Of a DNA stretch of 64,000 bases, positions 20,124 through 29,253 are shown in pieces (positions within the stretch are counted from its first letter, which is position 1; every line of letters begins with the position of its first letter). Below the pieces are notes generated by a model that worked only from the letters and a program-made list of their open reading frames with translations, did not search any database and was not told the origin of the DNA. The position numbers and the translations under genes are program-made. Source of the stretch: a virus; the IMG/VR virus record IMGVR_UViG_3300046028_005224, positions 27,435 to 91,434 of that record; one strand, 5' to 3'.

Positions 20124-21254
20124 TTAGAGTTTAAATCCTGCAAACGTATCTTTTTTAACATCTTGCTTGATGCCCCCAACCACATAAGATTCGACTTCTG
20201 TTTCTTGGGGAGCGACTTGTAGACCTTTGGATGAGATCCAGTGTTCTGTCCAGGGTAGCGGATTATTTTTGGCAGAGATATCATAAATGGGTTTAATGCC
20301 AATGGCTTTCATACGACGATTTGCAATCCACTCAACATAGTTGTTAAGAAGCTTGTCATTCAATCCTATCATAGATCCGTCTTTAAAAAGGTATTCTGCC
20401 CAACTTTTTTCCTGATTGACACAGTTTTCAAAAGCAGCAGCTACCCAAGCTTCTTCTTCTCTAGCAATTTGTTGCATTTCTGGATCATCTCCCTCACCCC
20501 ATTTATTGAGGATGTTTTGAGTAATGACAAGGTGTTGATTTTCGTCTCTGGCGATGAGAGAGATAATTTTAGCGGATCCTTCCATAAGCTTGAGTTCACC
20601 AAACGCAAAGCTGCAAGCGAACGAGACATAGAAGCGGATGCCTTCAAGAATATTGACATTAGCAACGGCTCGATAAAGTTTTCTCTTCAATTCTAGACGA
20701 GACTCTTTTGCATAAGGAACACCTTCTTGGGCAAAAACCCAATCATTAGAAGTTCCATACTGCTGTGCAGAGTTGATAAAATCGTTATAAGCTTCTGTAA
20801 CAGAAGAAGCTCTCTCTAGAATAGTTTCATTATTTAGAATATTGTCAAACACAATTGAAGGATCTGAGTAAACATTCTTAATAATATAAGTATAGGAACG
20901 ACTATGAATCATCTCCATAAATTCCCATGCTTTCATACATGCTTCAAGTTCAGGGAGAGAACAGTATGGAGCAAATGCCATACCAGGCCCACGACCTTGA
21001 ACAGAGTCAAGCATAATCTGATACTTTAAGTTAGAAGTAAAGATGTGCTTCTGTTCAGGGCGAAGAGTTTGATAATCTGAACGATCTTTCTGCAATGAAA
21101 TTTCTTCAGGTCTCCAAAAATATCCAAGCTGTTGTTGAGTCAGTTTCTCAAACACTGGATACTTATAAGAATCATAACGTTGAATACCTAAAGGTTGACC
21201 AAAAAACATATATTGTTTTTTAACATCAACGTCATTAGTATTAAAAACAGTCAT
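20124..21254 (-). CDS. nrdB: Ribonucleotide reductase class Ia, small subunit
   Basis: A 376-residue R2 subunit that houses the di-iron/tyrosyl radical cofactor. ATG 21254 (MTVFNTNDVDV) is chosen because T4 NrdB starts with the same TVFNT motif and AAGG precedes it; a GTG at 21314 would add 20 residues. The iron ligands appear in QKDRSDY, in LEACMKAWEFMEMIHSRSY (E, E, H plus the radical Tyr), in EGIRFYVSF and in ARDENQHL. The C-terminal DTFAGFKL tail docks to NrdA. It supplies dNTPs for phage replication. Confidence 0.95.
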   Translation of the reverse strand: MTVFNTNDVDVKKQYMFFGQPLGIQRYDSYKYPVFEKLTQQQLGYFWRPEEISLQKDRSDYQTLRPEQKHIFTSNLKYQIMLDSVQGRGPGMAFAPYCSLPELEACMKAWEFMEMIHSRSYTYIIKNVYSDPSIVFDNILNNETILERASSVTEAYNDFINSAQQYGTSNDWVFAQEGVPYAKESRLELKRKLYRAVANVNILEGIRFYVSFACSFAFGELKLMEGSAKIISLIARDENQHLVITQNILNKWGEGDDPEMQQIAREEEAWVAAAFENCVNQEKSWAEYLFKDGSMIGLNDKLLNNYVEWIANRRMKAIGIKPIYDISAKNNPLPWTEHWISSKGLQVAPQETEVESYVVGGIKQDVKKDTFAGFKL

Positions 21255-21294
21255 GCCTTCTGGTTTAGTCACGTACTTTGGGGATTCTTGGAAA

Positions 21295-23589
21295 TTAAAT
21301 TTTGCAGCTTTCACAATCGTCTTCTCCTGAATTTAAGAGTTCTTGTACTAAAGAATCGAGAGATGGTTTATCTTCTTTGATTTCATCAGTCTTATGATCA
21401 TAAGTATTTTGATAATAAGATGTTTTCCACCCGTACTTATAAGTATTTAATAAGTCCTGTGCCATCACTGAGACTGGTACTTCATTGTCGGGATAGTTCT
21501 CTGGATTGTACGACCAGTTTCCACTGATGGCTTGGTCGAAGAACTTCTGCATAACAGCAACAACATTAATATAACCAGAGTTATTAGGCATGTCCCATAG
21601 TAACGTATAATTATTTTTAAGAGTTTGATATTGTGGGACGATTTGTTTAAGAGGACCTTTCTTTGATTTTTTAACGGACAGATAGCCTCTAGGAGGTTCG
21701 ATTCCGTTTGTAGCGTTTGACACCACGGAACTGCTCTCTGATGGCATTTGAGCGGACAAGGTTGAGTGCCGTAAACCCGAGTCCATAATATCTCGGCGTA
21801 GTGTTTCCCAGTCATGTTGATACTCCACTGAGGAAATTTCGTCTACATCTTTCTTGTATGTATCAATTGGAAGAATGCCATGAGAATACTTTGTACGTTC
21901 AAAATACTGACAAGCTCCTTTTTCTTTAGCCAATTGATTTGATGCTTTCAGCAAATAATACTGGAAGGATTCAGAAAGTCCATGTACAGCATCCCAAGCT
22001 TCTTGTGAATCATACTTAAAGCCAAGTTTAGCTAAGTAATGAGCAAGACCAATATATCCTACTCCAAGAGATCTACGTGCTTTTGTAGACAGTTCTGCAG
22101 CTGCTACAGGATACTTTTGATAGTCAATAATCTCATCAAGACCACGAACAGAAAGATCACAAAGCTCCTCCAGTTCTTCATCAGACTTAACTTTACCTAC
22201 GTTAATAGCAGAAAGAATGCAAAGAGCAATCTCTCCAGCACCATCAATATGATGAATAGGATCTGTTGGTAAAGTAATCTCCTGGCAGAGATTGGACATA
22301 TTTACTTTATCAACAAATGATGAATGTGAATTACAATGATCAATGTTCATTATATAGACACGACCTGTCTCAGCACGTTCTTTGAGGAGATTAAGAATGA
22401 GTTCTTGTGCTTTAACAGTTTTTTTTGAAATGGACGAATCTTTTTCATATTGAACGTATAGATCATCAAATGCGTCTGTTCCGAAAGAATCATATAATCC
22501 AGGTACATCATGTGGGGAGAATAATGTGATCTCACCGTCTTGAATAAATCTCTCATAGAACAACTTACTAATCTGAATTGAATAGTCAAGTTTACGGACA
22601 CGATTATCTTCCGTACCCTTGTTGTTTTTAAGAACAATAATGTCTTCTATTTCTTGGTGCCAAATGGGGAAGTGGACTGTGGCTGATCCGCCGCGAATGC
22701 CGTTTTGAGTACAGCATCTGACAGTGCTCTCAAACTTTTTGAGAAATGGTACAACCCCCGTGTGTTGAACTTCTCCGCCTCTGATTTTAGAATTGATGCC
22801 ACGGATTCTACCTGCGTTGATACCAATTCCTGCTCTTTGAGCAACATAGCGACCAATTGCCATATCAGAGCTGAAGATGCTATCAAGGGTGTCATCAACG
22901 TCAACAAGAACGCAACTTGCAAATTGGCGAAGTGGGGTTCTAACACCTGCCATGATTGGCGTAGGAATGTTGATTTTGTGTTTGGAGATTGCGTCATAAT
23001 ATCTCTTAACGTAGGACAATCTTGTTTCTTTAGGATATTCTGCAAAGATCGTCATAGCAATAAGCATATACATGAACTGAGGAGTTTCAAAAACTTTCCC
23101 AGTGCTACGATCTTGAACAAGATATTTATCTACTACTTGACGAAGACCAGCATAAGTAAATAGGAAATCACGATCATGATCAATGTAACGATCAAGTTCA
23201 TGGAACTCTGCCATGTTATACTTTTTGATTAAATCAGAATCATAGATTCCACCATCAACTCCAACAAAAACTTGCTTAGAAAGATTCGGAAGATCTTTCA
23301 TCTTTCCATAAATGGATTTACGAATAGAAAACAATAACAATCTAGCTGCAACAAATTGATAATTTGGATTATCCAAATCAATAAGATCGCTAGCAGAACG
23401 AATCAAGATCTCTTGAATCTCTGCAGTGGTAATACCATCATAAAATTGAATGCCCGATTGCATCTCTACTTGAGATGCAGAGACACCTGCAAGACCCTTA
23501 CAAGCCTCTTCAACCATGATGTGAAGCTTTTCTAGGTTCAATGGCTCTAGAGCGCCATTTCTTTTGACTACTTTGGTTCCGTTACTCAT
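21295..23589 (-). CDS. nrdA: Ribonucleotide reductase class Ia, large subunit
   Basis: A 764-residue catalytic subunit. ATG 23589 overlaps the primase stop (ATGA) and has GGAAGAAAG as ribosome site. An N-terminal ATP-cone-like region (VKRNGALEPLN) is followed by the barrel with FASCVLVDVDDT (substrate Cys), the NLCQEI loop with the thiyl-radical-type Cys near SNLCQE, and the C-terminal ESCKI with redox Cys residues. It forms an operon with primase upstream and nrdB downstream and reduces NDPs to dNDPs. Confidence 0.95.
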   Translation of the reverse strand: MSNGTKVVKRNGALEPLNLEKLHIMVEEACKGLAGVSASQVEMQSGIQFYDGITTAEIQEILIRSASDLIDLDNPNYQFVAARLLLFSIRKSIYGKMKDLPNLSKQVFVGVDGGIYDSDLIKKYNMAEFHELDRYIDHDRDFLFTYAGLRQVVDKYLVQDRSTGKVFETPQFMYMLIAMTIFAEYPKETRLSYVKRYYDAISKHKINIPTPIMAGVRTPLRQFASCVLVDVDDTLDSIFSSDMAIGRYVAQRAGIGINAGRIRGINSKIRGGEVQHTGVVPFLKKFESTVRCCTQNGIRGGSATVHFPIWHQEIEDIIVLKNNKGTEDNRVRKLDYSIQISKLFYERFIQDGEITLFSPHDVPGLYDSFGTDAFDDLYVQYEKDSSISKKTVKAQELILNLLKERAETGRVYIMNIDHCNSHSSFVDKVNMSNLCQEITLPTDPIHHIDGAGEIALCILSAINVGKVKSDEELEELCDLSVRGLDEIIDYQKYPVAAAELSTKARRSLGVGYIGLAHYLAKLGFKYDSQEAWDAVHGLSESFQYYLLKASNQLAKEKGACQYFERTKYSHGILPIDTYKKDVDEISSVEYQHDWETLRRDIMDSGLRHSTLSAQMPSESSSVVSNATNGIEPPRGYLSVKKSKKGPLKQIVPQYQTLKNNYTLLWDMPNNSGYINVVAVMQKFFDQAISGNWSYNPENYPDNEVPVSVMAQDLLNTYKYGWKTSYYQNTYDHKTDEIKEDKPSLDSLVQELLNSGEDDCESCKI

Positions 23590-24563
23590 ACTTTCTTCCA
23601 TTGGTACAATTTGATTTTGGCTTCCAAACCCCCAAAAATGTTGCATTGAATTACATGATCGACATTTCTATTTGCTAAAAACATATCGTTTATATCTTTC
23701 TCACAAATTTCTTCGGGCCATATAACTACCTTCTCTCCAGAATTAATCATCTTTTCATAGCGTTTAACTATTTCAAGATTTCGTGGTTCATTGTCAAAGA
23801 TAAAAACTCTGTTTGGATAAATGTCTTTATCTAAAGAAACATCAGCGCCACACATAGCTAATGAATTATCAATAAACATAGAATCAAAAGGACCTTCTGT
23901 AATAAAGATTCTTTTATCATGATTAATTCGATCTAATCCGTATAGTTTTGGATATCTTTTATCCAGGATCGTAGTAAGATAACGAAGTTTTGAATTCGGA
24001 TCCAACGATCTTGCTTGATATCCAAATAGTTTTTTTTGTTTTGATAATAGTGGAATGATGATTCTTGATTCTCTATTAATATTAGGTATGCCAGCCCAAT
24101 CATTAAAGTCCTCTGCGAAGTATAATTGAGAAAAAAAATCCTCTGGAATCTTGCGATTAGAAAGGTACTCTCTAGCTGGATGTGATGTATTTAGTTTTGA
24201 TATTGTTGGTAGATCAAAAAGTGGTTTAGTGAAGTTAGGTTTTTCAAACTTAAACTCTGGCTCTGGAGCTACCATATTTTTCCCAGTCAGCCCATCTTTA
24301 TATCTTTCAAGCAAGTACTCTTTGTATAAACTTTCGTTTTGATCTTTTAAAAAGTAAGTAAAAGTTTTAGATACGCCGCAGTTGTGACATTTAAAGTTAT
24401 GATTGTTCTTAAACTTGTAAATAAATCCTCGTGCTTTATTTTTATTCTTGGTAGAATCTCCACAATAAGGACAACGAAAATTATAAAGACCGTCTTTCTT
24501 TCTGGAAAATTTACCTAGTTGCGTAGAAAGTAAGCCAATATATTTGGAATCAATAAAACTCAT
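23586..24563 (-). CDS. 61: DNA primase (gp61-like)
   Basis: A 325-residue T4-type primase. The N-terminus holds a CHC2-like zinc ribbon (CPYCGDS, 17 or more residues, CHNCGVS), followed by a Toprim domain with RIFITEGPFDSMFI (catalytic Glu) and VFIFDNEPRN. It makes RNA primers with the gp41 helicase. ATG overlaps the preceding stop as TAATG. A perfect sigma-70 promoter lies 30 bases upstream. Confidence 0.93.
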   Translation of the reverse strand: MSFIDSKYIGLLSTQLGKFSRKKDGLYNFRCPYCGDSTKNKNKARGFIYKFKNNHNFKCHNCGVSKTFTYFLKDQNESLYKEYLLERYKDGLTGKNMVAPEPEFKFEKPNFTKPLFDLPTISKLNTSHPAREYLSNRKIPEDFFSQLYFAEDFNDWAGIPNINRESRIIIPLLSKQKKLFGYQARSLDPNSKLRYLTTILDKRYPKLYGLDRINHDKRIFITEGPFDSMFIDNSLAMCGADVSLDKDIYPNRVFIFDNEPRNLEIVKRYEKMINSGEKVVIWPEEICEKDINDMFLANRNVDHVIQCNIFGGLEAKIKLYQWKKV

Positions 24564-24991
24564 TACCTAGGCGTAACTTGCTGACTTCCTCCATTATAGG
24601 GTATCCTTACCACATTGTCAACAAAAGGAGGTATGAGCCCTAAAAGAACCACTGTTACTGCAACAATTCCTCCAATTTGCCACCTGAACTTAGAAAGTCC
24701 TTCTACTTTTACTTCTACCTTTTCTATTCTTTCTCCCAACTCTCTACTAATTTCATCATGTTGTTCTTTTGAAGATCTTTTAATATCTTCAATCATTGAT
24801 ACAATTAAATTATCTGTTCTATTGCACTGTTCAATTTTTTCATTATGAACAGCAAGCATTTGACTGATATTTTGACTTGTCTCTCCTATTTTTTGAATCG
24901 CAGTATCAATACGCTCCATCATCTGCTCATATGCAGTAATACGTTCTTCAAGTATTGCTATTTTTGTTTCAGTGGATGATGGGGGAAACAT
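24563..24991 (-). CDS. Coiled-coil protein with C-terminal membrane helix, 142 aa
   Basis: Started at ATG 24991, next to the preceding stop. Residues about 8-100 form a long coiled coil (ILEERITAYEQMMERIDTAI, then further heptads). A single membrane helix IGGIVAVTVVLLGLIPPF follows near 110-128. The layout resembles small phage lysis-associated or membrane-anchoring proteins, but no family is recognised. Confidence 0.65.
   Translation of the reverse strand: MFPPSSTETKIAILEERITAYEQMMERIDTAIQKIGETSQNISQMLAVHNEKIEQCNRTDNLIVSMIEDIKRSSKEQHDEISRELGERIEKVEVKVEGLSKFRWQIGGIVAVTVVLLGLIPPFVDNVVRIPYNGGSQQVTPR
24593..24621 (-). promoter_or_regulatory. Sigma-70 promoter of the primase-nrdA-nrdB operon
   Basis: Minus strand TTGACA (24616-24621), 17 bases, TATAAT (24593-24598): exact consensus, located inside the 3' end of the coiled-coil gene. 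Confidence 0.85.
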
Positions 24992-24993
24992 TT

Positions 24994-25185
24994 TTATACA
25001 GGCGGTTTTCTTTTTTGCATCCATGGTGTACGTGATTTAGCACCCAAATATAGATACTTATTTCTTACTGGCGGTTGATCTCCAGCTTCAGGTGTTCCTG
25101 CTATTTTACCCGCACCCAAACTCATTGTGGGTGCTTCTTCATTTAACGATCTGATGATATTTATTATTCTATCGAGTTTGTTCAT
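24994..25185 (-). CDS. Small hypothetical protein, 63 aa
   Basis: Started at ATG 25185 (MNKLDRIINIIRSLNEEAPT), which overlaps the upstream stop as ATGA. An N-terminal helix is followed by a Gly/Pro-rich basic tail (PVRNKYLYLGAKSRTPWMQK). The order helix, EAPTM, then G-rich tail recalls cyanophage virion-associated small proteins, but this is not certain. Confidence 0.65.
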   Translation of the reverse strand: MNKLDRIINIIRSLNEEAPTMSLGAGKIAGTPEAGDQPPVRNKYLYLGAKSRTPWMQKRKPPV

Positions 25186-25553
25186 AGGTTTTGTAGTTGT
25201 TGTAAACATTCAAAATCTAATTCAATATCATGCAAAACTGATTTTGGATACTCAGGGAATCTTTGCAAGAACACCATGAATGTTTTTACAATACCCCATA
25301 AGTCTCTGTCAATTTTATAAAACAGTAATGGAGTTGCAGCTTCTCCAAAAATATTATAAAGTATCAAAAAATGATTGATGAGTAAATGAGTTTTCAATTC
25401 TCCACCATTTTTATATTTTCTAAGTAGTCTTTTGACATACTTAAATTTTTTCATGTCCTCAAGAAAATCCTCTTGAGTTACTGCTTGTGGGTTTTCATAA
25501 TGTTTAATTGCAAACATCATGTAATTATTTTCATTCAACTCATCAAACCTCAT
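25182..25553 (-). CDS. Hypothetical protein, 123 aa
   Basis: A 123-residue soluble helical protein (start MRFDELNENNYMMFAIKHYE). The pattern of short helices with HLLINHFLILYNIFGE is typical of a conserved cyanophage gene found next to structural genes; I cannot name the family. It begins two bases behind the virion protein at 25555. Confidence 0.72.
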   Translation of the reverse strand: MRFDELNENNYMMFAIKHYENPQAVTQEDFLEDMKKFKYVKRLLRKYKNGGELKTHLLINHFLILYNIFGEAATPLLFYKIDRDLWGIVKTFMVFLQRFPEYPKSVLHDIELDFECLQQLQNL

Positions 25554-25554
25554 A

Positions 25555-26340
25555 TCATGCTCTGATTCTTAATGTAGTTGTTCCGATACCTACTGAAGCT
25601 GAAGATCCATTTCCACCAACGTTCTTAATCACACCATCAAGAGTGGTACGAATGCCAACGTTATTTAAGTCAGTTCCTGTTCCAACAATTCCTCTAGTTG
25701 TATTGATTGATAAGAAACTACCAATTCCAGAAAGTGCTGTAGGGGCAGTAAATCTGAACACAACTCTATTGGTAATTTGACCATTAAAGTTTTGTTTGAT
25801 GCTACGCTCAGCACCATTAGCAGGTACACCAATAACATTAACAGGAATTGATCTTCCTACCGATGCTGCAGTCCCCACAATGTCACCAGCTGTAGCTGCC
25901 GTTGTAACACCAGCGGCATTGACTTGTCTAATGCCAATAGTAGCACCAGCAGAGACATATACTAATTCATTATAGACAACATGGACTTCTCCAACAGTTC
26001 CTGTACCAATTCCTGAAGTACCACCAGCACCAATACTAACAGGGCTAGCATTATTAGGATCTGCAAAGAACACTGCAGTTGGAGTTGCAACAGCTAATCC
26101 TTTAGTATTTGCTCCACCACCAGCAGTTGTCAAGCCTGCAATATGAACAAGAATTTCATCATAGAAAGATGAAGATAGTCCACCATGAGTCTTAGTACCA
26201 TAATTTCTATATACCCATCCCTGACCGTTTGCAAAACAGTTATGAGGTGTTCTATTTCTATCAGCTTCCGACAAATGCTTTGGTCTATTAAAAGAATTAG
26301 CAGAAGTTTCAGTCGTTGTTGAAATGCCCCAGAGAGCCAT
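25555..26340 (-). CDS. Virion structural protein, beta-rich
   Basis: A 261-residue protein rich in Gly, Thr, Val and Asn with many short beta strands and no charged stretches, starting MALWGISTTTETSANSFNRP. Cyanophage structural proteins commonly begin MALWG. A TATAAATA box lies 36 bases upstream. Its role in head, neck or tail cannot be settled from sequence alone. Confidence 0.75.
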   Translation of the reverse strand: MALWGISTTTETSANSFNRPKHLSEADRNRTPHNCFANGQGWVYRNYGTKTHGGLSSSFYDEILVHIAGLTTAGGGANTKGLAVATPTAVFFADPNNASPVSIGAGGTSGIGTGTVGEVHVVYNELVYVSAGATIGIRQVNAAGVTTAATAGDIVGTAASVGRSIPVNVIGVPANGAERSIKQNFNGQITNRVVFRFTAPTALSGIGSFLSINTTRGIVGTGTDLNNVGIRTTLDGVIKNVGGNGSSASVGIGTTTLRIRA

Positions 26341-26375
26341 ATGCTTTACCTATAACTTAAATTTTTATCTAAGAA

Positions 26376-26383
26376 TATTTATA
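26376..26383 (-). promoter_or_regulatory. Late promoter box TATAAATA
   Basis: An exact late consensus that continues directly from the T tract of the terminator at 26383-26412 and faces the virion protein gene at 26340. Confidence 0.8.
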
Positions 26384-26412
26384 AAAAAAAGAGATCTCTA
26401 GATCTGATCTCT
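26383..26412 (-). terminator. Terminator behind the small membrane protein gene
   Basis: Minus strand AGAGATC / GATCTCT stem with a 9-base loop followed by eight T residues, merging into the late promoter box. Confidence 0.8.
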
Positions 26413-26439
26413 TTAAATTATAATATTACGTTTTGTTTT

Positions 26440-26619
26440 TTATGGAGTTAAATCCTTTCCACCTCTTTTCTTCAGTTGCTCTTGAGCCTGAAGAAGTAAG
26501 AACGACAAAATACCGTTTGATTTAACTTTTGGATTAGCGCCAAGAAGTTCAGATACTGCAAGCAGTACGGTGGCAATAAGAGTTTGGTTTGCTAATGCCC
26601 AAGCAATTGCTGCAGACAT
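26440..26619 (-). CDS. Small late membrane protein, 59 aa (holin candidate)
   Basis: Started at ATG 26619, with GGAG seven bases upstream. MSAAIAWALANQTLIATVLL and SELLGANPKV form one or two N-terminal membrane helices, and the C-terminus is basic (LKKRGGKDLTP). The small size, hydrophobic N-terminus, charged tail and late promoter fit a holin, although similar proteins in cyanophages are simply unannotated. Not a confirmed assignment. Confidence 0.68.
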   Translation of the reverse strand: MSAAIAWALANQTLIATVLLAVSELLGANPKVKSNGILSFLLLQAQEQLKKRGGKDLTP

Positions 26620-26644
26620 AGTGACTCCATGCAAATTATGTAAT

Positions 26645-26652
26645 TATTTATG
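26645..26652 (-). promoter_or_regulatory. Late promoter box CATAAATA
   Basis: A NATAAATA match 26 bases before ATG 26619, overlapping the end of the preceding virion-type gene. Confidence 0.65.
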
Positions 26653-28252
26653 CTTTAATTGTCGAAGCTGGAGCAACGGGATCAGATAAACCTGGACTTG
26701 GTTTTACTTTTGGCAATCTGCCAGCTCCTTTACCTGCTTTTGGACCTGGAGCTGGGGGCTTTCCAGTTGTCGGCGGTGCTGGAGGAGCAGGAGTTGATGT
26801 CTGGGTCTGTGTTTGAGTTTGTGTTAATGGTAAAGCTAATGTTTTTGTTTTTGTTTGCGTTTTAACTTTTGGATCTGCTACAACAATTTGACCAGTTTTT
26901 ACATCCACTTTAACAAGTTCACCAGTTTTTGCATCTACTTTAGTAGCTGTTTGCTGCTTTGTTCCAGGTTTGGTAATTGCAGTGACTTCAGGTTTTGCTT
27001 TTGTAATTGCAGTTACTTGAGGTTTGTATTTTACTATTGCCCCTGGAGCTGTTTGACCAAGTTTCAGTTCTGCAGGCGCAGCTTTAGTTGCGGTTTTTAA
27101 AACAGTTTGTAAAATTTTTCTGCCAACATTCTCTGTAATGTTAATAAATTCAGCACCAAGTTCTTGTGCAAGAAGTTCTGCAGCTTCTTTTACTTCATGT
27201 GAACAATCACACTCGGACTCATCGGCATTCTTTTTCCTTTTTTTTTTATCCTCTCCATTTTCATAGGAGGCGTGGGCTTTTCCTTCTACGCTTTTCTGCG
27301 CTTTTGTTGCTTCAGCAATATCTGGACTTTCTGATCTCCAATCGGAGTATTCTTCTTTTCTAGTTTTCTTCTTTTTCTTAAAGGAACCAGAAACTTCTCC
27401 TTTCTCATAACCAACTCCATCACCATCATCATCCCACCAACGTGCTGTCTTTTTCTTTTTCTCTTCATTCACATTTGATGTCTTCGCATCTTTACCAGAA
27501 CCACCTTCAGTGGAACCAACAACAACTACAGTCTTATATCTCTTTCTATAATCTTGAAGTGCCGAAGCTGGAATCTTTTTCTGGAATACTGATCCATCTT
27601 CTTTGGTAACTCTTACAAGAATCTTGGCTTCTTCTTGCAATTCAAATTCTTCGTTTTTAGTTTTTTCTGCATCTCTACGTGCTTGAAGAACTGCAGCAAT
27701 GGCTGCTTTTCTTCTTTCATCACTTGATCTACCAGCTAACTGTGGAGATTTTGATGCTCTAAAATCTCTAATAGCAGTTCCAATATCTGTGCTTGCGGTA
27801 ATTTTTTCGTCTAATGAATCACCTTCTGGCTCATAAGACATCTTAAGATTAGGATCAACCTGTTTGATATCTTTTATTTTTTGTTGTTGAATTTGATTTA
27901 ATTTATCTCTTATGCCTTTAGCAGCTGGAATAAGTTGAGAACCAGCAGCTGCAGTTCCCGCCATTAAACCAAGGCGTATTAATTGTGCTGCACTCTCATC
28001 TACAAATTCTTCAGTAACACTTACACCCAAAGACCTAGCAAGTCTAGCCTTTCTCTCAGGAGACATTTTAGAACGCTTAAGGTATGCAATAACAGCATCC
28101 TTACCCATGTTCTTCATTTTATTACGAAGATCGTAAAGTGCTTGAGTTTCTTCTTGATCATCGCCTTTATGCTGACCATATTTTTCAGCAATATAGGTTT
28201 GATCAATTGCGTCTCTATGCGACTCAAATACTTGCTGCCAAGGATTAGACAT
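26648..28252 (-). CDS. Large low-complexity virion-type protein, 534 aa
   Basis: A 534-residue protein. The N-terminal 150 residues are helical (KYGQHKGDDQEETQALYDL, ARLARSLGVSV). The middle is dominated by Lys/Glu blocks with an RWWDDDGDGVGYEKGE segment. The last 180 residues are low complexity: repeats of AITKAKPEVTAI type, TQTQTQTQT, and Pro-rich APPAPPTTGKPPAPGP. Cyanophages have comparable virion-associated proteins near their structural genes. A GATAAATA box 33 bases upstream supports late expression. Possibly an internal head protein; function unknown. Confidence 0.68.
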   Translation of the reverse strand: MSNPWQQVFESHRDAIDQTYIAEKYGQHKGDDQEETQALYDLRNKMKNMGKDAVIAYLKRSKMSPERKARLARSLGVSVTEEFVDESAAQLIRLGLMAGTAAAGSQLIPAAKGIRDKLNQIQQQKIKDIKQVDPNLKMSYEPEGDSLDEKITASTDIGTAIRDFRASKSPQLAGRSSDERRKAAIAAVLQARRDAEKTKNEEFELQEEAKILVRVTKEDGSVFQKKIPASALQDYRKRYKTVVVVGSTEGGSGKDAKTSNVNEEKKKKTARWWDDDGDGVGYEKGEVSGSFKKKKKTRKEEYSDWRSESPDIAEATKAQKSVEGKAHASYENGEDKKKRKKNADESECDCSHEVKEAAELLAQELGAEFINITENVGRKILQTVLKTATKAAPAELKLGQTAPGAIVKYKPQVTAITKAKPEVTAITKPGTKQQTATKVDAKTGELVKVDVKTGQIVVADPKVKTQTKTKTLALPLTQTQTQTQTSTPAPPAPPTTGKPPAPGPKAGKGAGRLPKVKPSPGLSDPVAPASTIKA

Positions 28253-28284
28253 ATTCCTACGTTGGATTTTTACCTATTTTTATT

Positions 28285-28292
28285 TATTTATC
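28285..28292 (-). promoter_or_regulatory. Late promoter box GATAAATA
   Basis: A NATAAATA match 33 bases before the gene at 28252. It lies in the 74-base divergent gap shared with the plus-strand oxygenase gene, whose own promoter is not clear. Confidence 0.6.
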
Positions 28293-28326
28293 AAAATTCT
28301 ATATACAATATACTGATTTTATTTAC

Positions 28327-29019
28327 ATGCACTTTGACACTGTTAAAATTTTCCCCACTACAATTTATATTGGGGAGTTGCCCAATCATGAAGAAAACAA
28401 AAAATATTTTTACAATTTGTACCCAAAATATGATTATGAAGAAACTGAATACATTACAACTGTTAGCGAAGAATGTGGTAATCCTTTATTACATTTAGAA
28501 GCAGACTTAGAACCATTATTTAAAAATATTTCATTACATATAAAAAATTATATTCAAGATACTTTACTCTTAAAAGATGTATTTGATATTACAATAACTA
28601 AAACTTGGTTGTCAAGAACTAGAAATCCAGAATATCATATTCCAGCACATACACACTCAAGTAGTCATATATCATTTGTATACTATATTAATATTCCCAA
28701 AAATTCTCATAAACTTAAATTTTTAAATATACATGAACCAAATAGTTTGTTCTCTGATATTTTCCATGGAGCTAGAAACAAAGATAGTGCATTTGTAAAT
28801 TCATACAATGAGCACAATGCTCAATCTTTTTCATTAACTCCTGAAGAAGGTACTATAATAATTTTTCCAAGTAAGCTTCCACACGGCACAGAAGCTATTG
28901 ATAAAAATTTTAATGGGGAGAGATTAGCTATAGTTGGTGATTGTATTTTAATTTTAAAAGAAGATCAATTAAAATATTCAATGGGTTATATCCATGAAAA
29001 ACATTGGAAAAAATTTTAA
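28327..29019 (+). CDS. 2OG-Fe(II) oxygenase family protein, only plus-strand gene
   Basis: A 230-residue 2OG-Fe(II) oxygenase-like protein: FPTTIYIGEL at the N-terminus, HIPAHTHSSSHISFVYYI (HxH-type metal region), TIIIFPSKLPHGTEAI (distal His) and ERLAIVGD (Arg). It is the only gene in the window on the plus strand and is very rich in A+T. It converges with the minus-strand gene at 29016, overlapping by four bases. This suggests insertion as a single mobile gene (moron). Confidence 0.8.
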   Translation: MHFDTVKIFPTTIYIGELPNHEENKKYFYNLYPKYDYEETEYITTVSEECGNPLLHLEADLEPLFKNISLHIKNYIQDTLLLKDVFDITITKTWLSRTRNPEYHIPAHTHSSSHISFVYYINIPKNSHKLKFLNIHEPNSLFSDIFHGARNKDSAFVNSYNEHNAQSFSLTPEEGTIIIFPSKLPHGTEAIDKNFNGERLAIVGDCILILKEDQLKYSMGYIHEKHWKKF

Positions 29020-29252
29020 ACCTCTTTACTATCAGTAATCCATGGTTTAAAAAGTTCACCATCATCAGTCAAACAAATTAAATAATTTGTTCCTCTTCGC
29101 ATTACAGTACCAATTCTTCCTGTTGACATTTGTTCAATCAAAGAACCTTCTTTAAAAATTTCCCCAGCAATATAATGCTCCCGAATATCTTCTGTAGCGA
29201 TTTCGGGAAGTATATTTTTTACTTCGGTTACAAATTGCAAAAATGTTTTCAT
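29016..29252 (-). CDS. Small protein with a virion-targeting-like N-terminus, 78 aa
   Basis: A 78-residue protein starting MKTFLQFVTEVKNILPEIAT. The MKxFxxFxxE start resembles the N-termini of cyanophage proteins thought to be packaged into the prohead and trimmed by gp21. A compact beta-rich part follows (GRIGTVMRRGTNYLICLTDD). Family not recognised; it overlaps the convergent oxygenase gene. Confidence 0.65.
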   Translation of the reverse strand: MKTFLQFVTEVKNILPEIATEDIREHYIAGEIFKEGSLIEQMSTGRIGTVMRRGTNYLICLTDDGELFKPWITDSKEV

Positions 29253-29253
29253 T

